A stretch of DNA of 64,000 nucleotides, taken from NCBI RefSeq assembly GCF_019175345.1, contig NZ_CP077717.1, forward strand, positions 720,001-784,000, given 5' to 3'. This document shows positions 19,191 to 27,560 of this stretch, one piece after another. This DNA is from Saccharolobus shibatae B12 (GTDB lineage Archaea > Thermoproteota > Thermoprotei_A > Sulfolobales > Sulfolobaceae). The translations under genes were made by a program, and so were the position numbers. Numbering within the stretch: position 1 is the stretch's first letter; every line of letters starts with the position of its first letter. Below the pieces are notes generated by a model. The model saw only the letters and a list, made by a program, of their open reading frames with translations. It was not told where the DNA came from and ran no database searches.

Positions 19191-19586
19191 CTATCGCTTG
19201 CCAGTTATGAAAATGTATAAAGTTGTAGATAGTATTATGAGTATAATATCTAGAATAAAGGCTGTTAAAGCGGGCCCAGTAGTTACTGGTAATGGTCTAC
19301 CTACCAATGGAGCTGGAAGCACTCTAGTTAAAGTCAAGAGCAAATAATTTATCCACCAATATATTACTTCTAAGAGATAAATAATTTTCAAACTAAAGAG
19401 TCTGAATGAGAGTATAAAGAGTATACCGGCAATTATTGAAAGAATTGCATCAAAAAGGAAGAATGCCCTTATACCGAATGGTAAAATTCGAAAATTGTAT
19501 AATGGTAAATGGTCTGCAGTCCACGCGAAACTAACTATTCCTGCAATTACTCCTACCACTAATAATGAAACTGAAACTCTTGGCAT
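19191..19586 (-). CDS. Four-helix membrane protein, unknown function
   Basis: A 131-residue hydrophobic protein with four predicted helices and short loops; LPAPLVGRPLPVTTGPAL between helices 3 and 4 is Pro-rich. I do not recognise a family. It lies 89 bases upstream of the large MFS gene on the same strand and diverges from the small Ser/Thr-rich gene at 19703. Confidence 0.6.
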   Translation of the reverse strand: MPRVSVSLLVVGVIAGIVSFAWTADHLPLYNFRILPFGIRAFFLFDAILSIIAGILFILSFRLFSLKIIYLLEVIYWWINYLLLTLTRVLPAPLVGRPLPVTTGPALTAFILDIILIILSTTLYIFITGKR

Positions 19587-19702
19587 ATGCTACTATCAAA
19601 TTCAATAAATAATAAGACTTTGCCCAAATCTTTAATTAGATTGAAAACACTATTTGGGAAAAGATTTAAATCAATGTAAAAAGAGGAGGATATTGCGAGA
19701 TA

Positions 19703-19918
19703 ATGAAAATAGGTAAAATAGGACTTGTAATACTAGGGATCTCTATAATAATTCTATTAATTGGTGGGGCATTTTTCGGGATGGCTGCTACATCCCATCA
19801 GCCAGTAACTTCAACAAGCCATATGTCAACATATACGACAACTACTACCTCACCTAGTACATCGTCTTCCACTACAACTACAACCTCATCGAGTTCCAGT
19901 GGAGCAGTATGGGGGTAA
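19703..19918 (+). CDS. Small membrane-anchored Ser/Thr-rich protein
   Basis: A 71-residue protein: one N-terminal helix (residues 6-28) then a tail of about 40 residues that is almost only Ser, Thr and Pro. The tail is expected outside the cell and is a likely O-glycosylation target. There is no class III cleavage motif. The stop codon overlaps the next gene by 10 bases in a different frame, so translation of the two is probably coupled. A TATA-like aagatttaaatc lies about 35 bases upstream. It may be a companion subunit of the transporter-like protein that follows; that is inference. Confidence 0.6.
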   Translation: MKIGKIGLVILGISIIILLIGGAFFGMAATSHQPVTSTSHMSTYTTTTTSPSTSSSTTTTTSSSSSGAVWG

Positions 19919-20952
19919 ATAGAAAGTTACTTGTTTTTAGTTTCTCTTTTTCTTCTATTGGTGGACCTTTAGCGCTAGTTGGGCAATTCTTAGAAAATGT
20001 AAACACGTTAGAAGTAGCAGTATCGCTCCTCGTATTTGCACCAATAACTTTCCTTACATATTACTCAATGAATAAAATCTGGGATAAGGGAGGACTTTAC
20101 GATTACATAGTCAAATTCAATCCCAAACTCTCCAATTATTTCCTCTACTTTTGGGTTTTCTCGTATTTTCTTTATTTAAGCTATACTGTAGATTATATAG
20201 TATATTACATATTAAATCTAGATGGATTAACGGCTATTCTATTAACAATAGGAATAGCAGGATTTATCATAATAATAACTATCTTAGATAGGGAGTTAGA
20301 ATTCCTATTTGCCTCGATGATTCTTCAGATCTTATTCATACTCCCGATAAATTGGCATCTTAAATTTGCGAACCCTTATGAATTAAACATAGCTAATACT
20401 CTTACCACTTCCCTACTATACATATGTATAACCCTTACGCCTTTCGTTGGAAACGGTAGTAAAGAGGGGATTAATGGTATAATTTTTGCATATTTAATAA
20501 CTGGAGCAATACTACTTTTAGATTCTTTCTTCAACGTTCCTAAAGTAATTTATCTTATCTCATCATTTAGTACGTTCTCGTTAATCATAGTGGAATTTTA
20601 CTCTCTAAAGAGTGTCTTATCTAGATTTAGTTTCAAGAGTAAAAACTATTTAATTCTAGGATTCCTAGGATTCACCCTAGCTAGCCTAATAAATCCCTCT
20701 ATGTACTATGTATACACAATTGTACCCTCCTTAACAGCACTTTACGTATCGTTAATGATCTTCTTTATCTCAATGATCTTATCAATTAGAAACTTGCTAA
20801 AGCCATTAGGCTTCATAAGTCTAGGATTACTTGCATATGGCTTCTATACTTCATTACAACTCTCATCCTATTACTTACTTCTAGAACAAATTCTTACAAT
20901 AATTATAATAGGCCTAATTCCAGTCGTTAAGAATCGACTTTTCTATTACTAG
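19909..20952 (+). CDS. APC-superfamily-like multispanning membrane protein
   Basis: A 347-residue protein with about 10 predicted helices. The start [15 protein letters not shown] and the later [17 protein letters not shown] resemble the helix 1 glycine motif and the helix 3 G-G-x-Y segment of amino-acid/polyamine (APC) carriers. It is some 100 residues shorter than the usual 12-helix APC proteins and has few charges, so substrate transport is plausible but unproven. It overlaps the small Ser/Thr-rich gene at its 5' end and the convergent MFS gene by 26 bases at its 3' end. Confidence 0.6.
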   Translation: MGVNRKLLVFSFSFSSIGGPLALVGQFLENVNTLEVAVSLLVFAPITFLTYYSMNKIWDKGGLYDYIVKFNPKLSNYFLYFWVFSYFLYLSYTVDYIVYYILNLDGLTAILLTIGIAGFIIIITILDRELEFLFASMILQILFILPINWHLKFANPYELNIANTLTTSLLYICITLTPFVGNGSKEGINGIIFAYLITGAILLLDSFFNVPKVIYLISSFSTFSLIIVEFYSLKSVLSRFSFKSKNYLILGFLGFTLASLINPSMYYVYTIVPSLTALYVSLMIFFISMILSIRNLLKPLGFISLGLLAYGFYTSLQLSSYYLLLEQILTIIIIGLIPVVKNRLFYY

Positions 20953-22102
20953 TGGTTTTCAATAATCTCATGTAAAGATAACCGCCTACAGCTTGAAGTA
21001 AACCTCCTATTTCCAATGGTAATGAGTATGAAATATCTAGTAAGTAACCACTAATGCCTGAGCTCATCTGGGATAGCCTAGTCGCTAAACCTTGAAAACT
21101 AGAAGCAGTACCGAAATCTTCAGCAGAAACTCCTCTAACATTAACAGCACTTCTATTAGGTGCCCCAATCCCAGCGTTTAATCCCCTTGCAATGTATAAT
21201 CCAGCTGCTAAAGGTAACCATGGTGAGAAAGCCATTGCAATTAAAAATACTCCATTCAGTATTCTAGTTATCGAAGCCACTTTCAATGGGTCAAATCTTA
21301 TTTTATTTGAAAGTAGTGAACCAAGTGCAGTTGTTAAGTAAGATATTGTAAAGATTAATCCTATTTCGAAGGAACTTGCATGAAAAGCCAAGCTATACCA
21401 TAATGGTAGTAGCGGGATAGCTATACCTAGTCCAAATCCGGTTATCGAGTTAGAAACTATGACTTTTGAGATAAACTTCAGACTAGACTTCTTCATAACC
21501 TTAGATGTCTTTTTAGGCCTCTTAACTTCTTTAACGAAAAGCAACGATATTGCTGAGCCTAAGAGTAATACAAATGATATGAAATATAGCATTCTATATC
21601 CCTCAACGGAATTACTTATGTAAGACCTTAGTGAAAGAAGAATACTACCTCCTATCCCTGAGAAGGATGAAGCGGACATCAAAAAGCTTAATCTTCTCAC
21701 TCTTTCTCTCTCATCAGCCCAATTGCTTGCAACTAGTGCTGTTAACCCCGGCGAAAATACTCCTCTTATACCGCCTGCAGCTCCTCCAACTCCCCCTATT
21801 ATAAGAGCTGCAAAGATTAGTATTTGATTTATCGAAAGCGCGAGTAATATTGATGCAATGGAAGCTAATATTTCTACAAAGATTAGGACTTTTTTGTAGC
21901 CAGTCCTATCACCTATCATGCCTAGGGCTAGATTAAGAGCTGAGGAGAATCCTATGGCTCCTAGAAATATTATTCCTATAATTTCTGGTTTAACACCGAT
22001 CGCAGATAAATAAAGTGAAGAGGAGAGAGTTATATAAATTATCCCAACACTTCTTAAAACTCTTGACAATAGAAGAAAAGTATAGCCATAATCATCTTGC
22101 AA
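20927..22102 (-). CDS. MFS transporter (12 helices)
   Basis: A 391-residue transporter. [19 protein letters not shown] is the loop 2-3 motif, and a long cytosolic loop after helix 6 ([19 protein letters not shown]) is typical. A later [20 protein letters not shown] resembles motifs of small-molecule exporters. The TTG start at 22102 is chosen because GGTGAT lies three bases upstream. Substrate unknown. The 980 bases upstream have no gene. Confidence 0.8.
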   Translation of the reverse strand: MQDDYGYTFLLLSRVLRSVGIIYITLSSSLYLSAIGVKPEIIGIIFLGAIGFSSALNLALGMIGDRTGYKKVLIFVEILASIASILLALSINQILIFAALIIGGVGGAAGGIRGVFSPGLTALVASNWADERERVRRLSFLMSASSFSGIGGSILLSLRSYISNSVEGYRMLYFISFVLLLGSAISLLFVKEVKRPKKTSKVMKKSSLKFISKVIVSNSITGFGLGIAIPLLPLWYSLAFHASSFEIGLIFTISYLTTALGSLLSNKIRFDPLKVASITRILNGVFLIAMAFSPWLPLAAGLYIARGLNAGIGAPNRSAVNVRGVSAEDFGTASSFQGLATRLSQMSSGISGYLLDISYSLPLEIGGLLQAVGGYLYMRLLKTTSNRKVDS

Positions 22103-23086
22103 AAAATCACCTAATAATAAGAGAATTTAGTAGTTTAACTATTTTTCGTTTTATCCGCTAAGTGCTTTAGAGAAATTACCTCAAATACCTTTTACTTAAA
22201 ATATTTTAGTAGAATCTCTTTAGGAAGATATGGGACTATTTATTATTAATATTCTTATATAGATTCAAAATACTTTATCGGCTTAAAGGTTCATAAACAC
22301 GGACAGTATATATTATGCGACGTTTGCATGAAATTGCTACCAGAAGACTAGCTATCTTGCAACTCTCAGCCTCGTTTACAATACCTTTAGGGTTAAATTG
22401 CAAAATGGAGTTAGACAACTCACGTTAATAGTGTAAGATGAGCTTTGAAATTTCGTTTAAGCATTTAATAATGTCATTATTAACCTATTTATTTTTGTAC
22501 AACTAGCATTACTCCTACGGAGAAAAATCCTATATAGGAATTTGATCGAAAGATTTATTACTAAGGGCGATTCTGGGATCTATTGCGAATTGTAATTTAT
22601 GAATAATATAAATATAAAAGTATTAACATGATTAAGCACGTATTCCCTTTATTAACCGTTATTACACAATTAAATTCGTCATAGTTTTTGAAATATAGTG
22701 AATTTGTAGTGGGAAACCTGAATGGCCCATTACTGAACGCCCTCTAACGTTATCCTAGTTGATTAAAATGATAATTCATGAGTATTATTAATAATGAATT
22801 GAGATTGAATAATATTATGCCAAATAGATTGGATATTAGTGTGTTACTTTAATCATAGTGTAGTTAATTTGTGATTTATATTTCTATAGGTTTTTGGTGT
22901 ATAGTGATACCTTATTTAATGTACATACTCTCTGTAAAGACATAATCATTTTACAAATTTGTATCCTAATGACAACATTATGTCCAGACTGAAGAGAAAA
23001 CATAGTCAAAATATATAATTATAAAAAACTCTCTTAGCATAAACGTAATCTTAACTTTTTTTATCCCATCTTTTTAAGCTAATTTT
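22103..23086. other. Gene-poor tract of about 980 bases with possible decayed coding fragments
   Basis: No complete gene is seen here. Two short open stretches read like remnants. On the plus strand around 22263-22350, a frame gives KYFIGLKVHKHGQYILCDVC and then a stop; Y-x-G-x-K-V-H is a feature of some DDE transposases of the IS4/IS5 type. On the minus strand around 22667-22755, a frame gives NVRGRSVMGHSGFPLQIHYI before stopping. Neither has a start, a Shine-Dalgarno site or inverted repeats at its ends that I could find. The rest is AT-rich (TATA-like) DNA. Position effects or old insertions are the likely explanation. Confidence 0.4.
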
Positions 23087-23521
23087 ATGGCTAGATGCCC
23101 TCAAATTCTCTCTGTTCACCTTTTTCTTCTTAGAGATAATGAAATATTTCTACAGCTTGGGAAAAATACAAGCTATAGAGATGGTTGCTGGAGCGTTATA
23201 GCTGGACACGTAGAAGCTAAAGAATCCGCTACAAATGCCATGGTAAGAGAGGCTAAGGACGAAGCAGGAATAATCATAGGTCCTAAAGCTCTAATCCTAG
23301 TTCATGTGATGCATAAGTTTGAAAATTAGGAGAGAGTGGATTTCTTCTTCAAGGCAAATAAGGGGGAAGGTGAACCGAAGATTATGGAACCTGAAAAAGC
23401 AGGTGATATAAAATGGTTTAAATTATCTGAACTACCTCCAAATGTAGTACCATATATAAGGCAAGCAATAGAGCTTGGGCTTAAGAGAGGGCAAATATAC
23501 AGCGAATACGGATGGGATTAA
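23087..23521 (+). pseudogene. Nudix hydrolase gene interrupted by an in-frame TAG
   Basis: One frame from the ATG at 23087 to the TAA at 23519 encodes a full-length (about 144 codons) Nudix protein, except for a TAG at 23327-23329. The Nudix box GHVEAKESATNAMVREAKDEAGI fits G-x5-E-x7-REUx-E/D-ExGU. The part after the stop (residues 82-144: VDFFFKANKGEGEP, then PEKAGDIKWFKLSELP) has the normal C-terminal Nudix features, including the D-I-x-W-F motif. Family members hydrolyse nucleoside diphosphates linked to other groups. A TATA-like cttttttat sits 26 bases upstream. The single stop points to a recent loss, a sequencing error or readthrough; a GTG at 23336 could restart the tail but would not make an enzyme. 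Confidence 0.8.
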
Positions 23522-23677
23522 TATATGTTAGGTTTATTTACTCTAAACTCTTAGTTATTAGAAGATAAACTTCATTTAAATTCTGAGAACAGATTTCCAA
23601 TAACTTATAAATGATAGAATCCTACTCCGGTATAACGCTTTAGAAACTGTTTTTAGGTTAATACCCAATTATTACGT

Positions 23678-24046
23678 ATGTCGTTTCTAAGGAAGAACTC
23701 GTTAAGCTTTTTAAAGGAAGCTGAAAGGGATTTAAATGAAGGCGAGTATAATTTAGCTATGTTTCATTTGGAACAAGCGTTACAGTTAGCTTTAAAATTC
23801 GTTTTATATGAGAGAACTGGGACTTACGAGAGGACTCATAATTTAATTAAACTCCTAGAAGATGTAATAAGAATTACGAATAACGATAGATTAAGAGAAT
23901 TACTTGATAAGGAGACAAGCACGTTAGATTTAATTCGACAGGCATATATAGGCGCTAGATATTTACCATATGATTACAGTAAAAATTCCGTAATAGCCAC
24001 CTTAAGACTTGTGAGGGTGATATTAAATGAGCTTGGACTACTTTAA
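23678..24046 (+). CDS. HEPN-domain protein of a HEPN/MNT pair
   Basis: A 122-residue all-helical protein. The early EAERDLNEGEYNLAMFHLEQA helix pair and the later RQAYIGARYLPYDYSK loop are typical of HEPN domains encoded with minimal nucleotidyltransferases. In such pairs the HEPN protein can be an RNase toxin neutralised by AMP transfer from the partner. Here the central segment reads YERTGTYERTHNL, which lacks a clean R-x4-6-H RNase motif, so it may be of the non-nuclease subgroup. It overlaps the partner by 20 bases. A TATA-like tttttaggt lies about 28 bases before the ATG. Confidence 0.85.
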   Translation: MSFLRKNSLSFLKEAERDLNEGEYNLAMFHLEQALQLALKFVLYERTGTYERTHNLIKLLEDVIRITNNDRLRELLDKETSTLDLIRQAYIGARYLPYDYSKNSVIATLRLVRVILNELGLL

Positions 24047-24374
24047 GGAGGAGTGGGAAAGGAGGATAAACATGTTAAAAAATGCAAGACAGTACTTAAA
24101 AGTAATAAAAAGGGTATGTGTAAATGAGATATCAGCAGAATGTAAAGTAATACTCTTTGGCTCTGTAGCTAGGGGTAATTACAGACTAGATAGTGACGTA
24201 GATGTTCTTGTAATAGTCCCTAATATTAAAGATGAATGGGATAGGAGTAAAATATCAGTGAAACTACATAAGGCAATAAATGCGTGGGATCCCTTTGAAA
24301 TTCACGTCATCACACCAGAGGAATATAAAAACTGGTATTCTAAGTTCATTGACATATGGGAAGAGATAACTTAA
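24027..24374 (+). CDS. Minimal nucleotidyltransferase (MNT) of a HEPN/MNT pair
   Basis: A 115-residue polymerase-beta-like nucleotidyltransferase. LFGSVARGNYRLDSDVDVLV is the G-S-x-x-R-G and D-x-D catalytic motif, with the third acidic residue expected in FEIHVIT. MNT proteins transfer AMP to the partner HEPN protein and so silence it, or modify other targets. The start ATG has GGTGAT five bases upstream, inside the end of the HEPN gene. Confidence 0.87.
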   Translation: MSLDYFKEEWERRINMLKNARQYLKVIKRVCVNEISAECKVILFGSVARGNYRLDSDVDVLVIVPNIKDEWDRSKISVKLHKAINAWDPFEIHVITPEEYKNWYSKFIDIWEEIT

Positions 24375-24477
24375 CTTATCACTAAATATGCTAAATAGTC
24401 CCTTTATCTAACGAAACTATGGACATACTCATCTCTAGCTAAATTAAACTTAATAAGGAAAACATTGAGTATTACTT

Positions 24478-25389
24478 ATGCCAGTATGTCCCTCATGTGA
24501 AATGAAATTTAATTCATGGGAGGATTTAGCCAAGCACATGGAGGTGATAGCAAATTATAAGAGCGATCCATCTCATGTAATGTGGTTAAATAGAAATATA
24601 TCAATTAAGAGAATGGAAGTTAGTGAACTGGAAAGTGCTTTAGAGAACTTCTTCTCAACTCCAAATGGTTTAGCAATGTGGATTAGACAGAGGTTTATAG
24701 AGAAGTTTTATGGAGAAAATCCACATCCGTTTATCGTCGCAATGCAGAAACCAACTAGGGGTGTGCTATTAGGCTATGTAATTGAGCATCAACACTTCTT
24801 AAAGAATTGGGTAAAAGTGTTATCATCAATAGTATTCAAAACTGATAAGGATGATGTTTTACAATACGAGTTAGAGAATATCTCAGTTGAATTTTTAGGA
24901 TATAATGGAAGGCCAGCCCATTACGAGTTGTTAATAAGAATGGGAGAAGCCTTGGGGATGCCTAGGGAGAAAATATTATCAACACCACCATTACCCTCTA
25001 CGCAATCAGCGATAAAGACGTGGAGGAAAATAGCTGAGAGTAAAACCTGGTTAGAAACAATGGCAGCAATGCATAGTCTCGAATTAGTAGCTGATAGAAG
25101 TTTAGTTAAATATGGGGCTAGATTACCTTATTTTAATCCAGCTATACTCACTTCTGAAGAGTTTCCCCAAGCTGTTAAGGACTTTCTGAGGGAAGGTTAT
25201 GAGGCCGATATTTCACATGCGGGAGAAGCCCTAGAGATGGTTGAAAAATATGCAGAAGAGATGAATATAAGGGAAGAAGTACAAGTTACTGTTCTTAAGT
25301 CATTTGATGCTTTTTCAAAGTATTTATTAGCCAGATTAGAAAGAGGATTTGAGATAGAACCTAATCTGGTAAAGGTGATAACTAAATGA
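24478..25389 (+). CDS. C2H2-zinc-finger protein with haem-oxygenase-like (HDO/TenA/PqqC-fold) domain
   Basis: A 303-residue protein. Residues 4-20 form a C2H2 finger: [17 protein letters not shown], with a possible second His further on. From about residue 50 the sequence reads like the helical haem-oxygenase-like superfamily: [17 protein letters not shown], then [20 protein letters not shown] and [14 protein letters not shown]. The E-x9-H and D-x2-H pattern is consistent with the carboxylate and histidine ligands of haem-oxygenase-like di-iron oxidases (HDO), and also with the fold of PqqC or TenA. The chemistry is unknown. It overlaps the next gene by 4 bases (ATGA), so the two are translationally coupled. 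A TATA-like aaacttaataag lies 26 bases before the ATG. Finger and helical domain are each firm; the di-iron proposal is inference. Confidence 0.7.
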   Translation: MPVCPSCEMKFNSWEDLAKHMEVIANYKSDPSHVMWLNRNISIKRMEVSELESALENFFSTPNGLAMWIRQRFIEKFYGENPHPFIVAMQKPTRGVLLGYVIEHQHFLKNWVKVLSSIVFKTDKDDVLQYELENISVEFLGYNGRPAHYELLIRMGEALGMPREKILSTPPLPSTQSAIKTWRKIAESKTWLETMAAMHSLELVADRSLVKYGARLPYFNPAILTSEEFPQAVKDFLREGYEADISHAGEALEMVEKYAEEMNIREEVQVTVLKSFDAFSKYLLARLERGFEIEPNLVKVITK

Positions 25390-25706
25390 AGATCATCGTA
25401 AACGGAAAAGAAGCTGGTACAAAGCAGAAAGGTTGTGCACTCTGTGGAGGAACTTGGGGAGATTACTATGAAGAGATTGACGGAGAGAAGTTGTTCTTCT
25501 GCTGTGATATATGTGCGTTAGAATTTATAAACATGGTTAATGAAGTAAAGAAAAGATCCAATTGGAGTAGAATTGATGAATTAATAATAAATGGAAATTA
25601 TTATACTGGGAGGACGTGCTCAGCTAAAAATGGAAATAGGGAGTATAAATTTTACGTTAAGTTTAATGATGATGCTGGAATAGAGACTTTCAAGGAACTA
25701 AGTTAA
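25386..25706 (+). CDS. TA0938/TRASH-like zinc-binding protein
   Basis: A 106-residue protein with CALCGG followed 22 residues later by [11 protein letters not shown]. This CxxC...FCCxxC spacing is that of TRASH-type metal-binding domains and resembles the Thermoplasma protein TA0938, a zinc-binding structure. It matches the MerH domain in this same window (CENC...FCCSHC) in spacing and flanking aromatic residues. After residue 45 comes a second half with a beta-rich look ([20 protein letters not shown]). It is coupled to the haem-oxygenase-fold gene by a 4-base overlap. It may deliver or protect a metal for that enzyme. Its last bases overlap the convergent DUF35 gene. Confidence 0.68.
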   Translation: MKIIVNGKEAGTKQKGCALCGGTWGDYYEEIDGEKLFFCCDICALEFINMVNEVKKRSNWSRIDELIINGNYYTGRTCSAKNGNREYKFYVKFNDDAGIETFKELS

Positions 25707-25973
25707 TGGCTCACATAAGCCATTTTCTTTTATCATCATTTTATTTTTGGGCTCACTTAAGGATCTACAGAATATTTTCACATCATTTATTCTGACTAAA
25801 CAAAGCCAATAATTGTCTTCAAATCCATCTGGAGTAGCGGTCAATTTCCATGATGTTAATAGTTCACCCTCTCTTATATCATCTCTTGTGTTGAATTCCG
25901 TCGAGTAACACCTTGGACATCTAGCCCTCTTAACCCAAAACGAATAGCCACAATTTTTACATACATAGATCAA
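25698..25973 (-). CDS. DUF35 OB-fold protein with rubredoxin-like zinc ribbon
   Basis: A 91-residue protein. CKNCGYSFW and RCPRCYSTEF give four cysteines of a zinc ribbon at the N terminus, then a short beta-rich OB-fold (LTSWKLTATPDGFEDNYWLC) follows. DUF35 proteins sit beside thiolases in many archaea and join thiolase and HMG-CoA synthase into one complex, holding the pantetheine. The TTG start at 25973 is selected by GGTGAT five bases upstream; it overlaps the end of the thiolase gene by 4 bases. No HMG-CoA synthase gene is in this window. Confidence 0.85.
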   Translation of the reverse strand: MIYVCKNCGYSFWVKRARCPRCYSTEFNTRDDIREGELLTSWKLTATPDGFEDNYWLCLVRINDVKIFCRSLSEPKNKMMIKENGLCEPLT

Positions 25974-27100
25974 GGCTCATCACCGTAAACTACTACAGTT
26001 GCAGAATTCCCAAAACCAGCCATACTTAACGACAGACCAACTCTAGCATTTTTAACTTGCCTACTCCCCGCTTCGTTCCTAATCTGTAGAAACGCCTCAA
26101 CTGCTTGAGCTACACCGCTTGCCCCTATTGGATGGCCTTTAGAGTTCAACCCTCCACTGGTGTTTATTGGAATTTCACCATTAATTGCGGTGTAATTATC
26201 GTAATATGCCTTCCATCCTTCTCCTTTCTTTAATAAACCCAACTCTTCAGCCTCAACTATTTCCAGAACAGTTGCCATATCGTGTAGTTCAGCGAAATCA
26301 ACTTGATCAATCTTTGCCATTTTCCTAGCAGTTAATCCAGCAATTCTCACCGCATTTATTGACAATATGTCCTCACGCTCAGATAAATATGACGTATCTG
26401 AAGAAGCGCCAATACCTTTTATAAACACAGGCTTATTGGTAAAACTATAAGCGTCTTCATCCCTTACCATAACTATCGCTGAAGCCCCATCACTAATTGG
26501 GGTAAATTCGTAAAGGGTTAAGGGATCTGCTATGATAGGGGAATTCAAAACTTCCTCTAAAGACACTACCTTCTGTATGTGAGCATAGGGATTTAAAGAT
26601 CCATTATAATGGTTTTTTACTGCTACTAAAGCAAAGGCCTCCCTTGATGCATTATATCTCCTCATATACTCCTTGGTCATTAATCCTGCAAGTGAAGGTA
26701 GAGTTAACCCAGCAATTTTTTCTTCTGGCGGAAGTAAGGAGGCTATTACTGATGTAACTTGCTTGGTATTCTTTTCGGACATCTTCTCAACTCCTAAGAC
26801 TAGCACGGTTTTAGCTATTTTAGAGTCAAGTAAAGATTTAGCAACTAATATTGCAGAGCCTCCACTTCCACTGGTATTATCAACCCTAATTGATGGCACT
26901 CTATCAATTGACAAATAAGTTGTAATTAAGTTATTTATCCCAGATAGGGAGTTAAACTCTCCAGAATAGCTATTAGAGACTACAACGAAATCAATTTCAT
27001 ATTTTCGTATTAATGGTAACACAACCTCTCCTGCAAGCTCTAATAGGCTCTCCTTTCTCTTTCCGAATCTGGTTAAGTTTGCGTCAATAATTGCAACCAT
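25970..27100 (-). CDS. Thiolase-family protein lacking the usual catalytic cysteine
   Basis: A 376-residue thiolase fold, of the archaeal/SCP-x type found with DUF35. The nucleophile loop usually reads ACASGG; here it is NTSGSGGSA with Ser77 at the Cys position. Other features are conserved: ELHDMAT with His273, and SGGLNSKGHPIGASG with His323, the base. The second active-site Cys near the C terminus is not obvious either (LSMAGFGNSATV). Without the Cys the enzyme should not form the acyl-enzyme of a normal acetyl-CoA acyltransferase, so it may act in an altered reaction, as a structural partner, or on an unusual thioester. The gene is coupled to the DUF35 gene. Confidence 0.85.
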   Translation of the reverse strand: MVAIIDANLTRFGKRKESLLELAGEVVLPLIRKYEIDFVVVSNSYSGEFNSLSGINNLITTYLSIDRVPSIRVDNTSGSGGSAILVAKSLLDSKIAKTVLVLGVEKMSEKNTKQVTSVIASLLPPEEKIAGLTLPSLAGLMTKEYMRRYNASREAFALVAVKNHYNGSLNPYAHIQKVVSLEEVLNSPIIADPLTLYEFTPISDGASAIVMVRDEDAYSFTNKPVFIKGIGASSDTSYLSEREDILSINAVRIAGLTARKMAKIDQVDFAELHDMATVLEIVEAEELGLLKKGEGWKAYYDNYTAINGEIPINTSGGLNSKGHPIGASGVAQAVEAFLQIRNEAGSRQVKNARVGLSLSMAGFGNSATVVVYGDEP

Positions 27101-27230
27101 TCATGTGAGTTTCCACATTTAAAATATAAAATTGAACTTCCAATAGAGAGAACATAAATCAGTTTCCTAACCGTAAACAGCAAGAGTGCTTGTTTATAAG
27201 AAATGTTTATATTTTTTAAGAAAGAGTATA

Positions 27231-27557
27231 ATGATAATGGTAATATTCGTAGTTCTTTCAACCCTCACCGATAAGGGAGCTGAGACAATAGCAGATAAGC
27301 CGGAAAGAATAAAAGAAGTTAACGAGGAATTGGCTAAAATAGGGGCTAAGGTAAAAGAACAATATGTAGTATTTGGTGATATAGATTTCATTAATATAGT
27401 AGAAGTGGATAATGTTGAGACGTTCCTTAAAGCCTTAATAGAATTGAATAGTAGAGGTACCGTAAGGACAAAGACCTATTTAGCGATTTCTGTTGATGAA
27501 GCGATAAGGGCTATTAAGACTACACCACGTATTGGTCATCCACATGAAAAGAAGTAA
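27231..27557 (+). CDS. GYD-domain protein
   Basis: A 108-residue protein of the GYD family. The N-terminal FVVLSTLTDKGAETIADKPE matches the start of these dimeric ferredoxin-like proteins, and VVFGDIDFINIVEVDNVETF carries the G-x-x-D signature that gives the family its name. Their function is unknown. The frame is open upstream to 27186, but the ATG at 27231 (or 27237) lies about 26 bases after a TATA-like tatattttttaa and begins the domain, so it is preferred. The end is 3 bases from the convergent M48 gene. The region before it diverges from the thiolase gene. Confidence 0.75.
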   Translation: MIMVIFVVLSTLTDKGAETIADKPERIKEVNEELAKIGAKVKEQYVVFGDIDFINIVEVDNVETFLKALIELNSRGTVRTKTYLAISVDEAIRAIKTTPRIGHPHEKK

Positions 27558-27560
27558 TTT

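Noticed and set aside
27073-27261. Minus-strand frame upstream of the thiolase
   Set aside because: Lies over the divergent promoter region of the thiolase and GYD genes; no start signal and no recognisable sequence.
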